From contig NZ_JABAIT010000026.1 in NCBI RefSeq assembly GCF_012843265.1, positions 1 through 50,559 on the forward strand: 50,559 bases of DNA, in the 5' to 3' direction. The translations under genes and the position numbers were made by a program. Positions within the stretch are counted from its first letter, which is position 1. Every line of letters begins with the position of its first letter. This DNA is from Bacillus sp. DNRA2. GTDB taxonomy: Bacteria > Bacillota > Bacilli > Bacillales > Cytobacillaceae. Shown here piece by piece: positions 1-8,542 of the stretch. Under the pieces are notes generated by a model, which was not told where the DNA came from, searched no databases, and saw only the letters and a list, made by a program, of their open reading frames with translations.

Positions 1-8
1 TTATACAT

Positions 9-90
9 TGGTAAACATGTTTGGCGCTGCCTGGTAAATCCCCTGGCAAACAGTGGTAAAAAACATGGCAAGGATGGTAAAATCTCTTGG
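9..90. repeat. TGG-rich short periodic repeat
   Basis: TGGTAAA occurs four times at 9, 32, 54 and 75, with TGGC words in between (22, 44, 66, 88), so TGG recurs every 9-13 bases. It sits directly at the broken end of the MmcQ remnant. It could be a decayed tandem repeat or a set of protein-binding sites. No function is assigned. Confidence 0.3.
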
Positions 91-96
91 CTGTAA

Positions 97-222
97 TCAC
101 GCGAACACTTTCTTATTTTCTGTATGTCGCATTAATGTCCAGTTCTTATCTCGAAACGGATAATCTTCATATGTATTACCCATACTCAAACAATAATCAA
201 TAGCTTCCTCTCTGTTTTTCAT
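97..222 (-). pseudogene. MmcQ/YjbR-family protein, N-terminal remnant
   Basis: A 41-codon frame starts with ATG after a good Shine-Dalgarno (GGAGAGGTAA) and encodes a protein beginning MKNREEAIDYCLSMGNTYED and containing WTLMRHTENKKVFA. That is the start of the MmcQ/YjbR family (DUF419; usually about 115 residues, a double-wing DNA-binding-like fold of unknown role). The frame stops at TGA where the family normally continues, and the bases beyond (1-96) do not look like the family in any frame, so this is a truncated gene and not a simple nonsense mutant. Assignment is from the N-terminal pattern only. Confidence 0.6.
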
Positions 223-321
223 TGTTTACCTCTCCCTCAAACTAACATGCTAGGTTTTCCATAAAGCTGCATCGCTTAATTATAACCCTTGAACCCTTTA
301 TTCCACTAATTGGCCCTAAAC

Positions 322-370
322 AAAAGAAGCGCATCTCTTGTTTGAGAAATGCGCCCGTTTACTGAATAAA
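322..370. repeat. Palindromic dispersed repeat, copy R1
   Basis: Hairpin arms GCGCATCTC and GAGAAATGCGC are followed by the family tail GCGCCCGTTTACTGAATA and preceded by TGGCCCTAAA at 310-319. It lies about 65 bases past the stop codon of the leftward gene at 434-844, with a T-rich 3' side on the minus strand, so it can act as that gene's terminator. See the findings for the family. Confidence 0.6.
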
Positions 371-433
371 AAAAAACAAAAGAACTGAAAAATAGTATTA
401 AATGCATTTATTAAGCGTCCATTATGGATTCAA

Positions 434-844
434 CTAACTGTGTTTCTTTTTACTGTAGTGAAGGGCAGGTTCTAACGCTGCCTCATATTGTTTTCGGTCA
501 AATACAAAAGTAAGACCATCATCAATTGGAGTATGTTCTCCTGATCTATAATCCACAAAACCTTTCCATATAACCCTGTCATATTCTAAGAAAATATCGA
601 TTTGAATTCCGTGACATTCTAAATATCCACAAGTACATATATAGATGGCAACCTTCCCATCCTCCGAGCAATTCCCGTCTGGTTTATCTAATAAATGGCG
701 AGAAGGAAGAAACATGACATCCGGAGGCAAAGTATCAAAAAGTTCCGGTCTAAAATTTGGAGCTCTGTCTTTTATAATAGAAACTAGATTCCGATCATTT
801 ATGAAAATATTACACGATGGGTAAGAGAAAAAAATCGAATCCAT
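434..844 (-). CDS. Hypothetical protein, 136 aa
   Basis: A leftward frame with ATG preceded by AGAGGTGATATGA, a strong Shine-Dalgarno. The product has no signal peptide or membrane segment. It is moderately acidic, with many aromatic residues, a C-T-C-G-Y-L-E-C-H-G cluster at about residues 69-78 and a Lys/His-rich C-terminus (YSKKKHS). I do not recognise the family. Its size, solubility and position in a region rich in orphan immunity-type genes would fit an immunity protein, but nothing in the sequence proves it. It is followed by palindromic repeat R1. Confidence 0.6.
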   Translation of the reverse strand: MDSIFFSYPSCNIFINDRNLVSIIKDRAPNFRPELFDTLPPDVMFLPSRHLLDKPDGNCSEDGKVAIYICTCGYLECHGIQIDIFLEYDRVIWKGFVDYRSGEHTPIDDGLTFVFDRKQYEAALEPALHYSKKKHS

Positions 845-917
845 TCATATCACCTCTTTATGAAGGTTTATTCAACATTTATTCAAAAAAATCCTTCATA
901 AACAAAACTGTCTTTAA

Positions 918-970
918 CAAAAGTAGACGCATCTCTTGATTAAGATTTGCGCCCTTTTGTGGAATATTGA
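918..970. repeat. Palindromic dispersed repeat, copy R2
   Basis: Same plan as R1: arms ACGCATCT and AGATTTGCGC, then GCGCCCTTTTGTGGAATA. It lies upstream of both neighbours, so it is not placed as a simple terminator. Confidence 0.5.
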
Positions 971-1090
971 ATTTGGTAATTTGACAGTAAAACTCTTCAA
1001 TATTTTACAAATATCTTTTAATACAAAAACTACTGTTATTTTATGGTAAAATTGAATTGTTGGTAGATTAAATTTTTTTGAGGTGATATT

Positions 1091-1315
1091 TTGGGTTGGA
1101 TTATTTTATTAATAGCTATTAGTACCATTCTATGGGCAATTTTAAATGTAAAAAGAAATCCTAAAATTTCATTACTGATTTCACTTATTGTTCCCTTCAC
1201 CTGCTTTTATCTTCTAGGTAAGGACGGAAATAATGAAGTATTTATCTTTGCAACAATACTTTTTTTTATTATTGTAAATGTCCTTCTTTTCAAAAATAGG
1301 TTAAAACAAATTTAG
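1091..1315 (+). CDS. Small membrane protein, 74 aa
   Basis: The TTG start follows GAGGTGATATT. The 74-residue product is almost wholly hydrophobic, with about three membrane segments (residues 1-18, 25-42 and 49-67) and a basic C-terminal end (FKNRLKQI). No family is recognised. It is the only rightward gene in the first 4.8 kb. A clear rho-independent terminator follows at once, which supports real expression. Its function is unknown. Confidence 0.55.
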   Translation: MGWIILLIAISTILWAILNVKRNPKISLLISLIVPFTCFYLLGKDGNNEVFIFATILFFIIVNVLLFKNRLKQI

Positions 1316-1346
1316 AGCCTTCTTAATATGGAGGCTCTATTTTTTC
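1313..1346 (+). terminator. Rho-independent terminator
   Basis: AGAGCCT and AGGCTCT form a 7-bp stem followed by ATTTTTTC on the plus strand, just at the stop codon of the small membrane protein gene. Confidence 0.8.
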
Positions 1347-1352
1347 TTCTTC

Positions 1353-1372
1353 AAGCGCGCCCTATTGTGAAA
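1353..1372. repeat. Half copy of the palindromic repeat (R3)
   Basis: Only the right part of the family is present: AAGCGCGCCCTATTGTGAAA. It lies about 17 bases past the stop of the leftward gene at 1389-1835. Confidence 0.4.
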
Positions 1373-1388
1373 TTTACTACTTTAAATT

Positions 1389-1835
1389 TTAGTGTGATAC
1401 TCCTTCATTAAACTCCAGATCAAGATCTAACAAGATCTTGTTAGCCTCATGAAGCTTGTTAATGTCTTGCTCCGAAATAGCTTGCTGAATTAGCTGATTA
1501 GGCTGGTTTAATCTATCTTTAATTAATTGTGCAGCATTTCGTTCCTCAGCAAGTTCAATAACTCCGTTCATATATTTTTCGATATTTTCAATTCCTTTTA
1601 TTTCCGAAAAACTTGAAACGTGTTCAAGAGAAGAATTTAGGATCATAGAAGTATTATGGATTCCATCTGAAATCGTTCCATTGTCTTTAAGATTTTCATC
1701 TAGTGCTGTGAAAACAACCTCTTCATTGTTCTTAACGTTGTTAGATTCAAGTGCTTCGCTATTCTTTCCACCGATTCCAAACCAAGCAGTCGCAATGACC
1801 ACAGAAGCAAAACCAGTTACAAGTACTTTTTTCAT
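1389..1835 (-). CDS. Putative secreted protein, 148 aa
   Basis: ATG follows GGAGGTATGTAAA. Residues 1-30 form a Sec-type signal peptide: MKK, then a hydrophobic stretch VLVTGFASVVIATAWFGIGG. The mature part is acidic and mostly predicted helical, with repeated Asn/Glu/Leu-rich segments and no cysteine, so it may be a small exported helical or coiled-coil protein. I recognise no family. It is transcribed alone, with a half copy of the palindromic repeat after it. Its function is unknown. Confidence 0.6.
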   Translation of the reverse strand: MKKVLVTGFASVVIATAWFGIGGKNSEALESNNVKNNEEVVFTALDENLKDNGTISDGIHNTSMILNSSLEHVSSFSEIKGIENIEKYMNGVIELAEERNAAQLIKDRLNQPNQLIQQAISEQDINKLHEANKILLDLDLEFNEGVSH

Positions 1836-2102
1836 TTTACATACCTCCGCATTATCATGGTAATAAATACCAACTAATATTTCAAGAGAAAGCTGGAAGT
1901 ATTTTAGCTTTCACTACATAAAGTAGCACACTTCACAAGCAGTCGTCCTTTTTCCTTAATCATCCGTTGCTGATACTACAGTAGCAAATGGAAATATTAA
2001 CAAAAAGCATATACCAGATAGCCATATCTCAATCCCCCTAAACCTTTATATAAGGATCCATTTCTCATTAGCAGGTGTTGTTTTGTTAAATCATCCATAT
2101 TG
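1836..2102. other. Intergenic stretch without a supported gene
   Basis: The segment holds only very short frames. One leftward 21-codon frame near 1970-2030 (MAIWYMLFVNISICYCSIS...) has a G-rich sequence in front and could encode a tiny membrane peptide, but it is too short to support. No promoter or RNA signature is convincing. Confidence 0.3.
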
Positions 2103-2151
2103 AAAATAAGCGCTGATCCCTACAGGATAGCGCCCGATTGATGAGTATTGA
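2103..2151. repeat. Palindromic dispersed repeat, copy R4
   Basis: Arms GCGCTGATCC and GGATAGCGCC around CTACA, then tail GCGCCCGATTGATGAGTA. The stem sequence differs from R1 and R12 but pairing is kept. Confidence 0.6.
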
Positions 2152-2214
2152 ACAACATGAAAAAGCTTCAAAAATCAATCCTTCGATCCCGTCCGTTATA
2201 CTGTCCACCCCCTA

Positions 2215-2402
2215 CTTGTAGAAACATGTTTGAGGCTGGTTGGGGCTTTGACCACAAATAACAAGCGAAACTATGAAATTACAAGATAGTCATGGGCTGC
2301 CGGCAAATATAGTAAAAGGAGATGTGATAAAGTATGGATCCAGTCATTGGTCTGGATGTCGCAAAAGGAGAAAGTCAAGTCCAAGCTTTCCTGGCAGTGT
2401 GA
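2215..2402 (+). mobile_element. IS110-family insertion sequence remnant (left end and first codons)
   Basis: An ATG at 2334, after AAAGGAGATGTGATAAAGT, opens a 22-codon frame reading MDPVIGLDVAKGESQVQAFL. This is the start of an IS110-type transposase (the GLDVAK block holds the first catalytic Asp of the DEDD RuvC-like domain). The frame stops at TGA at 2400-2402 and the remaining about 380 codons are absent. The about 120 bases upstream are the non-coding left end, where IS110 elements encode their bridge RNA. The left boundary given is approximate. Confidence 0.6.
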
Positions 2403-2419
2403 GTTACGTAGATAAAGAG

Positions 2420-2506
2420 TCACTGAGCATCAGTTTCTTTTAGGAATAAATCGATAGCTACACGAGCAATTGACCCGTTAGCGCCAAGAATTAAAATATT
2501 ACTCAA
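2420..2506 (-). pseudogene. NAD(P)-binding SDR/NmrA-type protein, N-terminal remnant
   Basis: A TTG start after GGAAGGGTGGG gives SNILILGANGSIARVAIDLF, the typical first strand and glycine motif (GxxGxxA type) of an atypical short-chain dehydrogenase such as YwnB. Only 28 codons remain before a stop. The missing part was probably lost with the adjacent IS110 insertion. It lies downstream of, and co-directional with, the two aldo/keto reductase genes, so it was likely the third gene of that operon. Confidence 0.5.
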
Positions 2507-2591
2507 ATTTAACCCACCCTTCCTTCACTGTTTGTAATGAAAAAATCTCCCTAACATACTGAATCAAATTGAGGCAAGCTAAAAAGAAAGA

Positions 2592-3506
<915 letters not shown>

Positions 3507-3514
3507 TCATCAAT

Positions 3515-4510
3515 CTATAGTGCGCCTACTACTGGATGTGGTACGTACGGTTCTTCTAAGTACGCAATTTCTTCATGTGTTAATGTGACGGACAACGCAC
3601 CCACTGCATCTTCAAGGTGGGATATTTTCGTTGCCCCGATAATAGGTGATGTTACCGGTTCTTTCTGTAACAACCAAGCAACAGCGATTTGTGAACGAAG
3701 GACACCGTGTTTTTCAGCCAATTCTGCAACCCGCTCTGCAATCAATCGATCAGCGCTTGCAGTTGCATCGTACTTTGATTTCTGCGTTTGGTCGGTTTCG
3801 GAACGAAGTGTAGTTTCTGACCAATCACGCGTCAATCTACCTGAAGCAAGTGGGCTATATGGTGTCACCCCAATTTTTTCCTCCTTACAAAGTGGTAACA
3901 TCTCCCGCTCCTCTTCACGGTATATGAGGTTGAGATGGTTCTGCATCGATACAAAACGGGTCCACCCATTTTTCTCCGCCACATTCAATGCTTTTAGGAA
4001 CTGCCATGCATACATTGCAGAAGCACCAATATATCTTGCTTTACCAGCTTTCACAACATCATGTAATGTTTCCATTGTCTCTTCGATGGGCGTGTTATAA
4101 TCCCAACGGTGGACGATATAAAGATCTACATAATCTGTCCCCATGCGTTTAAGGCTCTTATCAATTTGGCTCATAATATGCTTTCGGGAGAGTCCCTTGC
4201 TGTTCGGACCTTTGCTGTTTAAATCTTTACCCAGCGGAAAATAAACCTTTGTGGCAAGGACAATCTCATCTCGGTATGCGAAATCCTTAAGAGCACGTCC
4301 CACAAATTCCTCGCTTGTTCCATCTGAATAGACATTTGCTGTATCAAAAAAATTGATGCCTAAATCAAGGGCTTTTTTGATGACAGAACGACTGCTCTCT
4401 TCATCAATTACCCAAGGATGAACCCAACGTTCCTTCTCACCAAAACCCATGCATCCAAGGCAAAGCCGGGATACATCCAAGCCAGTATTTCCAAGTTTCA
4501 CGTATTCCAT
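3515..4510 (-). CDS. Aldo/keto reductase (YdhF/YajO-like)
   Basis: A 331-residue AKR of the longer type. The catalytic residues are visible: Asp and Tyr in FFDTANVYSDG, Lys in VLATKVYFP and His in IVHRWD. The NADP-binding end SPIIGATKISHLEDAVGAL follows. The ATG at 4510 is preceded by GAAAGAGAGGGAAACGTA. It is the first gene of a leftward unit with the second AKR and a broken SDR gene, facing the AraC gene across 334 bases. The set suggests inducible detoxification of reactive aldehydes or ketones, but the substrate is unknown. Confidence 0.9.
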   Translation of the reverse strand: MEYVKLGNTGLDVSRLCLGCMGFGEKERWVHPWVIDEESSRSVIKKALDLGINFFDTANVYSDGTSEEFVGRALKDFAYRDEIVLATKVYFPLGKDLNSKGPNSKGLSRKHIMSQIDKSLKRMGTDYVDLYIVHRWDYNTPIEETMETLHDVVKAGKARYIGASAMYAWQFLKALNVAEKNGWTRFVSMQNHLNLIYREEEREMLPLCKEEKIGVTPYSPLASGRLTRDWSETTLRSETDQTQKSKYDATASADRLIAERVAELAEKHGVLRSQIAVAWLLQKEPVTSPIIGATKISHLEDAVGALSVTLTHEEIAYLEEPYVPHPVVGAL

Positions 4511-4778
4511 TACGTTTCCCTCTCTTTCGAATATCTGATTTAACTTTTAGTATTAGCAGATACAAGATACTTAAAATGGTCATCTATTAAAGTTTCTTAT
4601 TTTCATTACTAAACAGCTAAGGCGTTTATTTGTTCAATTACAGCTTTTTTCTACTGCCGAAGATTGTTATTAGAAAATAAAGGTGTTTAACAACTTGAAC
4701 ATCCTTATTATGCAAGAATTGAAATCACGACCGGTATCACAATCGTGTCAAATGATTGCATAATCCTCTCACAGCCAT

Positions 4779-4807
4779 TTACGTAGAAAGTAAATTAGTC
4801 ATATAAT
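4779..4807 (+). promoter_or_regulatory. Sigma-A-type promoter of the AraC regulator
   Basis: TTACGT (4779-4784), a 17-base spacer and TATAAT (4802-4807), about 38 bases before the chosen ATG at 4845. The 334-base divergent intergenic region also contains imperfect dyads near 4725-4760 that could bind the regulator. Confidence 0.55.
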
Positions 4808-4844
4808 GGGACCATCACTGATGAAGAAAACAAAGGAGGATTCT

Positions 4845-5762
4845 ATGTTTGAACAATTGTATAGACAGAGAGTCGAGCTCGCAAAGTTCATAGAGGGTCA
4901 CACAGGACGGGATGGCTCTTTTGCTACTGATATTTCATCTTTATTTTTCTCCCGGTACTCGAATAATACTGGACCAAATTATGGAGTTTACAAACCCTCC
5001 TTATGCATTATTGTTCAAGGGATGAAGGAGGTACTGCTGTCACAGGAGGTCTTCAGGTACGGTCCTGCTGATTACCTTGTTGCATCCGTTAACTTGCCCA
5101 TTACTGGAATAGTCACTAATGCTTCTTCTGAAATTCCTTATTTGGCTTTAAAACTTGAATTTACACCGAGTGAAATATTAGAGGTGTTACGCGAATTCCA
5201 AAAGGGAGTTGATAAAAAGGAAATTGCTAAACGAGGTATGTACGTCAGCAAAATAGAACCATCTTTGCTGGACGCAGTAACCAGGTTAGTTAGACTCCTA
5301 GATAATCCGAAGGATATCCACGTACTTGCTCCTATAATTAGGAAAGAAATCATCTATAGGGTTCTACAAGGAGAACATGGAAAAGTGCTAAAACAGATAG
5401 CGATAGAAGGAAGTTCCACTAATCAAATCAGTGACGTGATTGAACATATTATGAATAACTATGAAAAGTCTTTTAAGATTAAGGAACTTGCGGAAAAAGC
5501 AAATATGAGTGTTTCTTCACTTCATCGGCACTTTAAAGAGGTTACCGCGATGAGCCCAATTCAATTTCAAAAACAACTTAGACTTCAAGAAGCCCGAAGC
5601 CTGTTGTTATTGGAATCAACTGATGCTGCTGATGTAGCTTTCCAGGTTGGCTATGAGAGTCCATCACAATTCAGTCGTGAATATTCGCGCATGTTTGGTT
5701 TACCACCCAAAGAAGATATAAAGCGCCTAAAAGAGAACTATGAGGAAACGATAAACGGATGA
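4845..5762 (+). CDS. AraC-family transcriptional regulator
   Basis: 305 residues from the ATG at 4845, which has the perfect AAGGAGG in front. An upstream in-frame ATG at 4806 sits inside the -10 region and is less likely. The N-terminal half matches the AraC_N cupin-like domain (YGVYKPSLCIIVQGMKEVLL). The C-terminal about 100 residues carry two helix-turn-helix motifs (ELAEKANMSVSSLHRHFKEV and DVAFQVGYESPSQFSREYSR), the second being the AraC signature. It is divergent from the two aldo/keto reductases, so it is probably their activator responding to a small carbonyl compound or stress. Confidence 0.9.
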   Translation: MFEQLYRQRVELAKFIEGHTGRDGSFATDISSLFFSRYSNNTGPNYGVYKPSLCIIVQGMKEVLLSQEVFRYGPADYLVASVNLPITGIVTNASSEIPYLALKLEFTPSEILEVLREFQKGVDKKEIAKRGMYVSKIEPSLLDAVTRLVRLLDNPKDIHVLAPIIRKEIIYRVLQGEHGKVLKQIAIEGSSTNQISDVIEHIMNNYEKSFKIKELAEKANMSVSSLHRHFKEVTAMSPIQFQKQLRLQEARSLLLLESTDAADVAFQVGYESPSQFSREYSRMFGLPPKEDIKRLKENYEETING

Positions 5763-5991
5763 TCCTCTGCCTAATAGTAGGGGTTCTCCTATGTGGATGA
5801 AAAGGAAATTTTTCGAGGGAGATTTACTAAACAGGAAATTGTGGTAACAAACAATCAAAATGTAGATTATGTATCATTTCACTTAAAATTAAATTCCAGC
5901 TAGTTTAAGTTTACTTTTCCTCAAACTCACTTAGTCAATATAAATATCCTAGATTTTCCAAAATAATATTTTTCAATTATATGGCCTATAT

Positions 5992-6050
5992 TAAAAAAAG
6001 GCGCAATCACTTCATTTTGCAGGAAAGCGCCCGATTGCTGAGCATCATTG
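5992..6050. repeat. Palindromic dispersed repeat, copy R5
   Basis: TGGCCTATATTAAAAAAAGGCGC leads (within 5982-6004) into the hairpin and the best-preserved tail, GCGCCCGATTGCTGAGCA. On the minus strand the hairpin ends in TTTTTTT, which looks like a leftward terminator. Confidence 0.6.
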
Positions 6051-6204
6051 CCATCATTTAATTGAATAAATCCCCGTTAGTTAAACAACCTCCAGAAAAC
6101 ACTTAACTCGTTTATTCTTTATTTAAAGAATTTATTTAACTTATCTGGAATAAAAGAGGGCATTTATTGTTAGTATAATAAAAATAATGAGTAAAAAAAC
6201 ACAG

Positions 6205-6236
6205 AAAAACGCTTGGATTTATTCCAAGCGTTTTTT
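6205..6236. terminator. Strong bidirectional terminator
   Basis: AAAAACGCTTGGA and TCCAAGCGTTTTTT form a near-perfect 12-13 bp stem with A/T tracts on both sides. It lies between the rightward AraC gene and the leftward gene at 6322-6528. Confidence 0.85.
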
Positions 6237-6321
6237 CTAATTTTAAATGCACTACTGAACCAACTTACGCCATTTGCTTAATAATATAAAACCTTACCAC
6301 TGTTGAATTAAGTAGTCTTTT

Positions 6322-6528
6322 CTATTCTGGTTTAATTTCAACTTTTGTAATCTTTACAAGATTATTAGAAAAGGGATTATAATCAAATAAAAAACAAGTG
6401 AATAAAATAATGATTAGGAGGAATGCAACAACAATAATTTCTTTGTTATATTTTACTCCTTTATTTTTATCCTGTATTGTCTTTCTATATTTAATTTGAA
6501 TTTTTTTCTTATTAAAATCCTGGTTCAT
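6322..6528 (-). CDS. Small single-pass membrane protein, 68 aa
   Basis: ATG after AGAGGTATGTTTT. The first about 25 residues are strongly basic (NKKKIQIKYRKTIQDKNK). One membrane helix follows at about residues 29-46 (IIVVAFLLIIILFTCFLF), then a short outside tail. No family is recognised. A terminator lies past its stop at 6205-6236. Function unknown. Confidence 0.5.
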   Translation of the reverse strand: MNQDFNKKKIQIKYRKTIQDKNKGVKYNKEIIVVAFLLIIILFTCFLFDYNPFSNNLVKITKVEIKPE

Positions 6529-6556
6529 AAAACATACCTCTATAATCTTAGGATTT

Positions 6557-6745
6557 TCAAATTATGATAAATGAAAAATACCTTCCTGACCTAGATTGAA
6601 TTTCGATGTTGTCTATTACACACCAGTGATTATATTTGTTACATTTAATATCATACTTTTGTAGAATCCGCTTTTCAAATTTTCCACTATAAGGAGCAGT
6701 TGATACCCTAACTGTTAAAAGCAGTAAGGGAGAAATTACAAGCAC
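6557..6745 (-). CDS. Doubtful small ORF, 62 aa
   Basis: A GTG start follows AAAGGAATTTTAGAATC. The N-terminus is hydrophobic (VLVISPLLLLTVRVSTAP) and could be an export signal. The rest has two cysteines (C-N-K-Y-N-H-W-C) and ends FSFIII. It lies 28 bases upstream of the next leftward small gene. No family is recognised, and it may be a fragment. Confidence 0.3.
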   Translation of the reverse strand: MLVISPLLLLTVRVSTAPYSGKFEKRILQKYDIKCNKYNHWCVIDNIEIQSRSGRYFSFIII

Positions 6746-6904
6746 GATTCTAAAATTCCTTTTACCTCAACTTTTTATTTTCCTCTCCATAGATTGTAGA
6801 CCTTCCTAATCTAATTATGTTTATGTACTATTATTTCGTCATAATTCCTCTTATTCCTTCTTTAACAAATCAAATCTGCACCTGTAACTGATTAAAGACC
6901 AAGA

Positions 6905-6966
6905 AAAATGGACTGCTCAAAAAAATAGCCCAAGTTGTTGAGTTTTCGCGCCCATTTTATTGAATA
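6905..6966. repeat. Palindromic dispersed repeat, copy R6 (subfamily with GGACTGCT)
   Basis: Starts AAAATGGACTGCTCAAAAA and ends TTTTCGCGCCCATTTTATTGAATAA. It shares this left half with R9 (17815-17860). It lies 30 bases past the stop codon of the GNAT gene. Confidence 0.5.
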
Positions 6967-6996
6967 AGCGCTACTATTATTTAGTTCGAACAATCA

Positions 6997-7542
6997 TCAT
7001 TCATTTATTCTTCCCATAACAACTGTGTTGTAATAATTACCATCGGAAAGGACTTTATCATTTTTTAGAATGCCTTCAGTTTTAAAACCAAATTTTTTAT
7101 ATAGGTTTATCGCTTTTTCATTTGTTTCCATAACATTTAAAGTTATTTTTTTAATTCCGTTTGAGTCAATCCAAGCAATGGACTCTTTTAAAAGATTTTT
7201 GCCAATGCCGTAGCCCCAATAATCTTTTAAGACACAGACTCCAAATTCTACTTTATGGGCAAATCGTTTTAATAGATTTCCTTCACATCTTGAAAATCCG
7301 ACAATCCTGTCATGAACCACAGCAACTAAAAAAAGGTTCTCCTTATTATCTGTATCTGTTTTGATTAATTGTTCAAAACCTTGTGCATCTATGAATCCCT
7401 CCCCTTTTTCCCTGTCGAGATTTTCAGTTTCTCCATCAATCTGTAATCTGATTTTCGACAAATCCTTTGCATCTTTATTTATTGCAGATCTAATGATATA
7501 GGTCATTCCGTTAACATTAAATTCTTGCTGGATAATTTTCAT
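6997..7542 (-). CDS. GNAT-family N-acetyltransferase
   Basis: 181 residues, the usual length for this family. Motif A (acetyl-CoA pyrophosphate loop) reads VCVLKDYWGYGIGKNLLKE (Q/R-x-x-G-x-G/A type). Motif B follows as KITLNVMETNEKAINLYKKF with the usual GF turn (FGFKTEG). ATG follows GGGGGGAATATGAG. RimI/RimJ-like and antibiotic or peptide acetyltransferases share this pattern, so the substrate is unknown. The gene is 21 bases downstream of the ASCH gene in the same direction, so the two are probably co-transcribed. Confidence 0.85.
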   Translation of the reverse strand: MKIIQQEFNVNGMTYIIRSAINKDAKDLSKIRLQIDGETENLDREKGEGFIDAQGFEQLIKTDTDNKENLFLVAVVHDRIVGFSRCEGNLLKRFAHKVEFGVCVLKDYWGYGIGKNLLKESIAWIDSNGIKKITLNVMETNEKAINLYKKFGFKTEGILKNDKVLSDGNYYNTVVMGRINE

Positions 7543-7563
7543 CTCATATTCCCCCCTAACAAT

Positions 7564-8019
7564 TTAGCCATTTTTCACATCAATCACTTCAAAGCGCTCA
7601 CATACAAGGAGCATATCTTCCGAAAATTCACGTCCGATTGCATTTAACTCGTTTCTGAAGAATTTTTCATGGGCTTCCCACCAATATTGATAAGTACTAT
7701 CTCCTTCACCTTCTGCAACAGCAAACTCTTCAGTAACTTCGTTCATTGGGGTTAGGGTAACCTCCACCGTCTTAATGATTGCTAAAGGTTTGTCGTCGCT
7801 GTTTAAAATAATACTGTAATCCTCTGTTGTTGGGAGGGGTTCATTCTCCAATTCATAAAATATATATCCGGAACATGTTGCAGTTTTAATACCATCTATC
7901 ACCAATTTAGCAATGTAATCAGGATCTGCCCCAAATTGCCATGCACCAACAGACTTAGGTTGATCTTGATTCTGATCCCTCCAATATTCATTCCAGTACA
8001 CCTGAACATCCTGATTCAT
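7564..8019 (-). CDS. ASCH domain-containing protein (YhfF-like)
   Basis: 151 residues. The ASCH fold (a PUA-like beta-barrel thought to bind RNA or nucleotides) is seen in AWQFGADPDYIAKLVIDGIK (the conserved G-K-T-A-T patch follows as GIKTATCSGY), then YSIILNSDDKPLAIIKTVEV and FAVAEGEGDSTYQYWWEAHE. This matches the YhfF-type ASCH proteins of bacilli. ATG follows AAGGCGGTAGAAATT. It probably forms a unit with the downstream acetyltransferase gene. Its role is unknown. Confidence 0.85.
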   Translation of the reverse strand: MNQDVQVYWNEYWRDQNQDQPKSVGAWQFGADPDYIAKLVIDGIKTATCSGYIFYELENEPLPTTEDYSIILNSDDKPLAIIKTVEVTLTPMNEVTEEFAVAEGEGDSTYQYWWEAHEKFFRNELNAIGREFSEDMLLVCERFEVIDVKNG

Positions 8020-8102
8020 AATTTCTACCGCCTTGCACAGCTTTTATATTTATAACATAGCTTAACTCATAACCTTATTCTATTAAATGGCCCTAAAAAG
8101 GT

Positions 8103-8150
8103 TAAAAGCGCCATTCCTTTCTACAGGAAAGCGCCCTATTGCTGAATATA
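8103..8150. repeat. Palindromic dispersed repeat, copy R7
   Basis: Left arm GCGCCATTCCT and right arm AGGAAAGCGC, then tail GCGCCCTATTGCTGAATA. It is preceded by TGGCCCTAAAAAGG at 8089-8102. It lies past the 3' end of the toxin-antitoxin unit. Confidence 0.6.
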
Positions 8151-8206
8151 AACAAAAATCAATCAAAAAAGTCTTAAATCTCCTATAAAACTCCATATTG
8201 TAAAAG

Positions 8207-8229
8207 AAACCCCCATTTCCTTGGAGGTT
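8207..8229 (-). terminator. Rho-independent terminator of the toxin-antitoxin unit
   Basis: On the minus strand AACCTCC and GGGGGTT pair around AAGGAAAT, then TTCTTTTAC. It lies directly after the stop of the toxin gene. Confidence 0.6.
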
Positions 8230-8239
8230 TTTAAACTAC

Positions 8240-8542
8240 TTATTTATTCCTTTTCCAATAAACATTTTCTCGTTTATGTTTGATACCATCAATCCAAACA
8301 ATTGATTCTTCTTCATCAACCTCAAATACCAGAATCATTTTATAGAGACCAAGTCTAACCCAATAACCTTTTAAAGTACCACTGGAAATTTGTTTTGCAG
8401 TCAACGTAGGCATATATGATAATCGTCTAAATGTATCCAGATATATCCGTTCCTTTACTGCTGGAGGATAAGCAAGTATATTACTTAACTCATCAATAGC
8501 AGTTTGCGACCAATAGACACTATAAGTTTTGTTCACTTTCAA
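8240..8542 (-). CDS. RelE/ParE-superfamily toxin of a type II TA module
   Basis: 100 residues, the usual toxin length. The fold pattern is clear: YSVYWSQTAIDELSNILAY (first strand and helix), LDTFRRLSYMPTLTAKQISS, then the strands LKGYWVRLGLYKMILVFEV (the R-x-G-x-Y/R core) and VWIDGIKHKRENVYW. The TTG start lies within the end of the antitoxin frame (23-base overlap), as in coupled TA operons. Members either cleave ribosome-bound mRNA (RelE) or poison gyrase (ParE), and the sequence does not decide between these. Confidence 0.85.
   Translation of the reverse strand: MKVNKTYSVYWSQTAIDELSNILAYPPAVKERIYLDTFRRLSYMPTLTAKQISSGTLKGYWVRLGLYKMILVFEVDEEESIVWIDGIKHKRENVYWKRNK

Larger units (their letters stand above)
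5763..6321. other. Intergenic region with repeat R5 and a terminator
   Basis: No supported gene. It contains palindromic repeat R5 (5992-6050) and a bidirectional terminator (6205-6236). The rest is AT-rich with short frames only. Confidence 0.5.
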
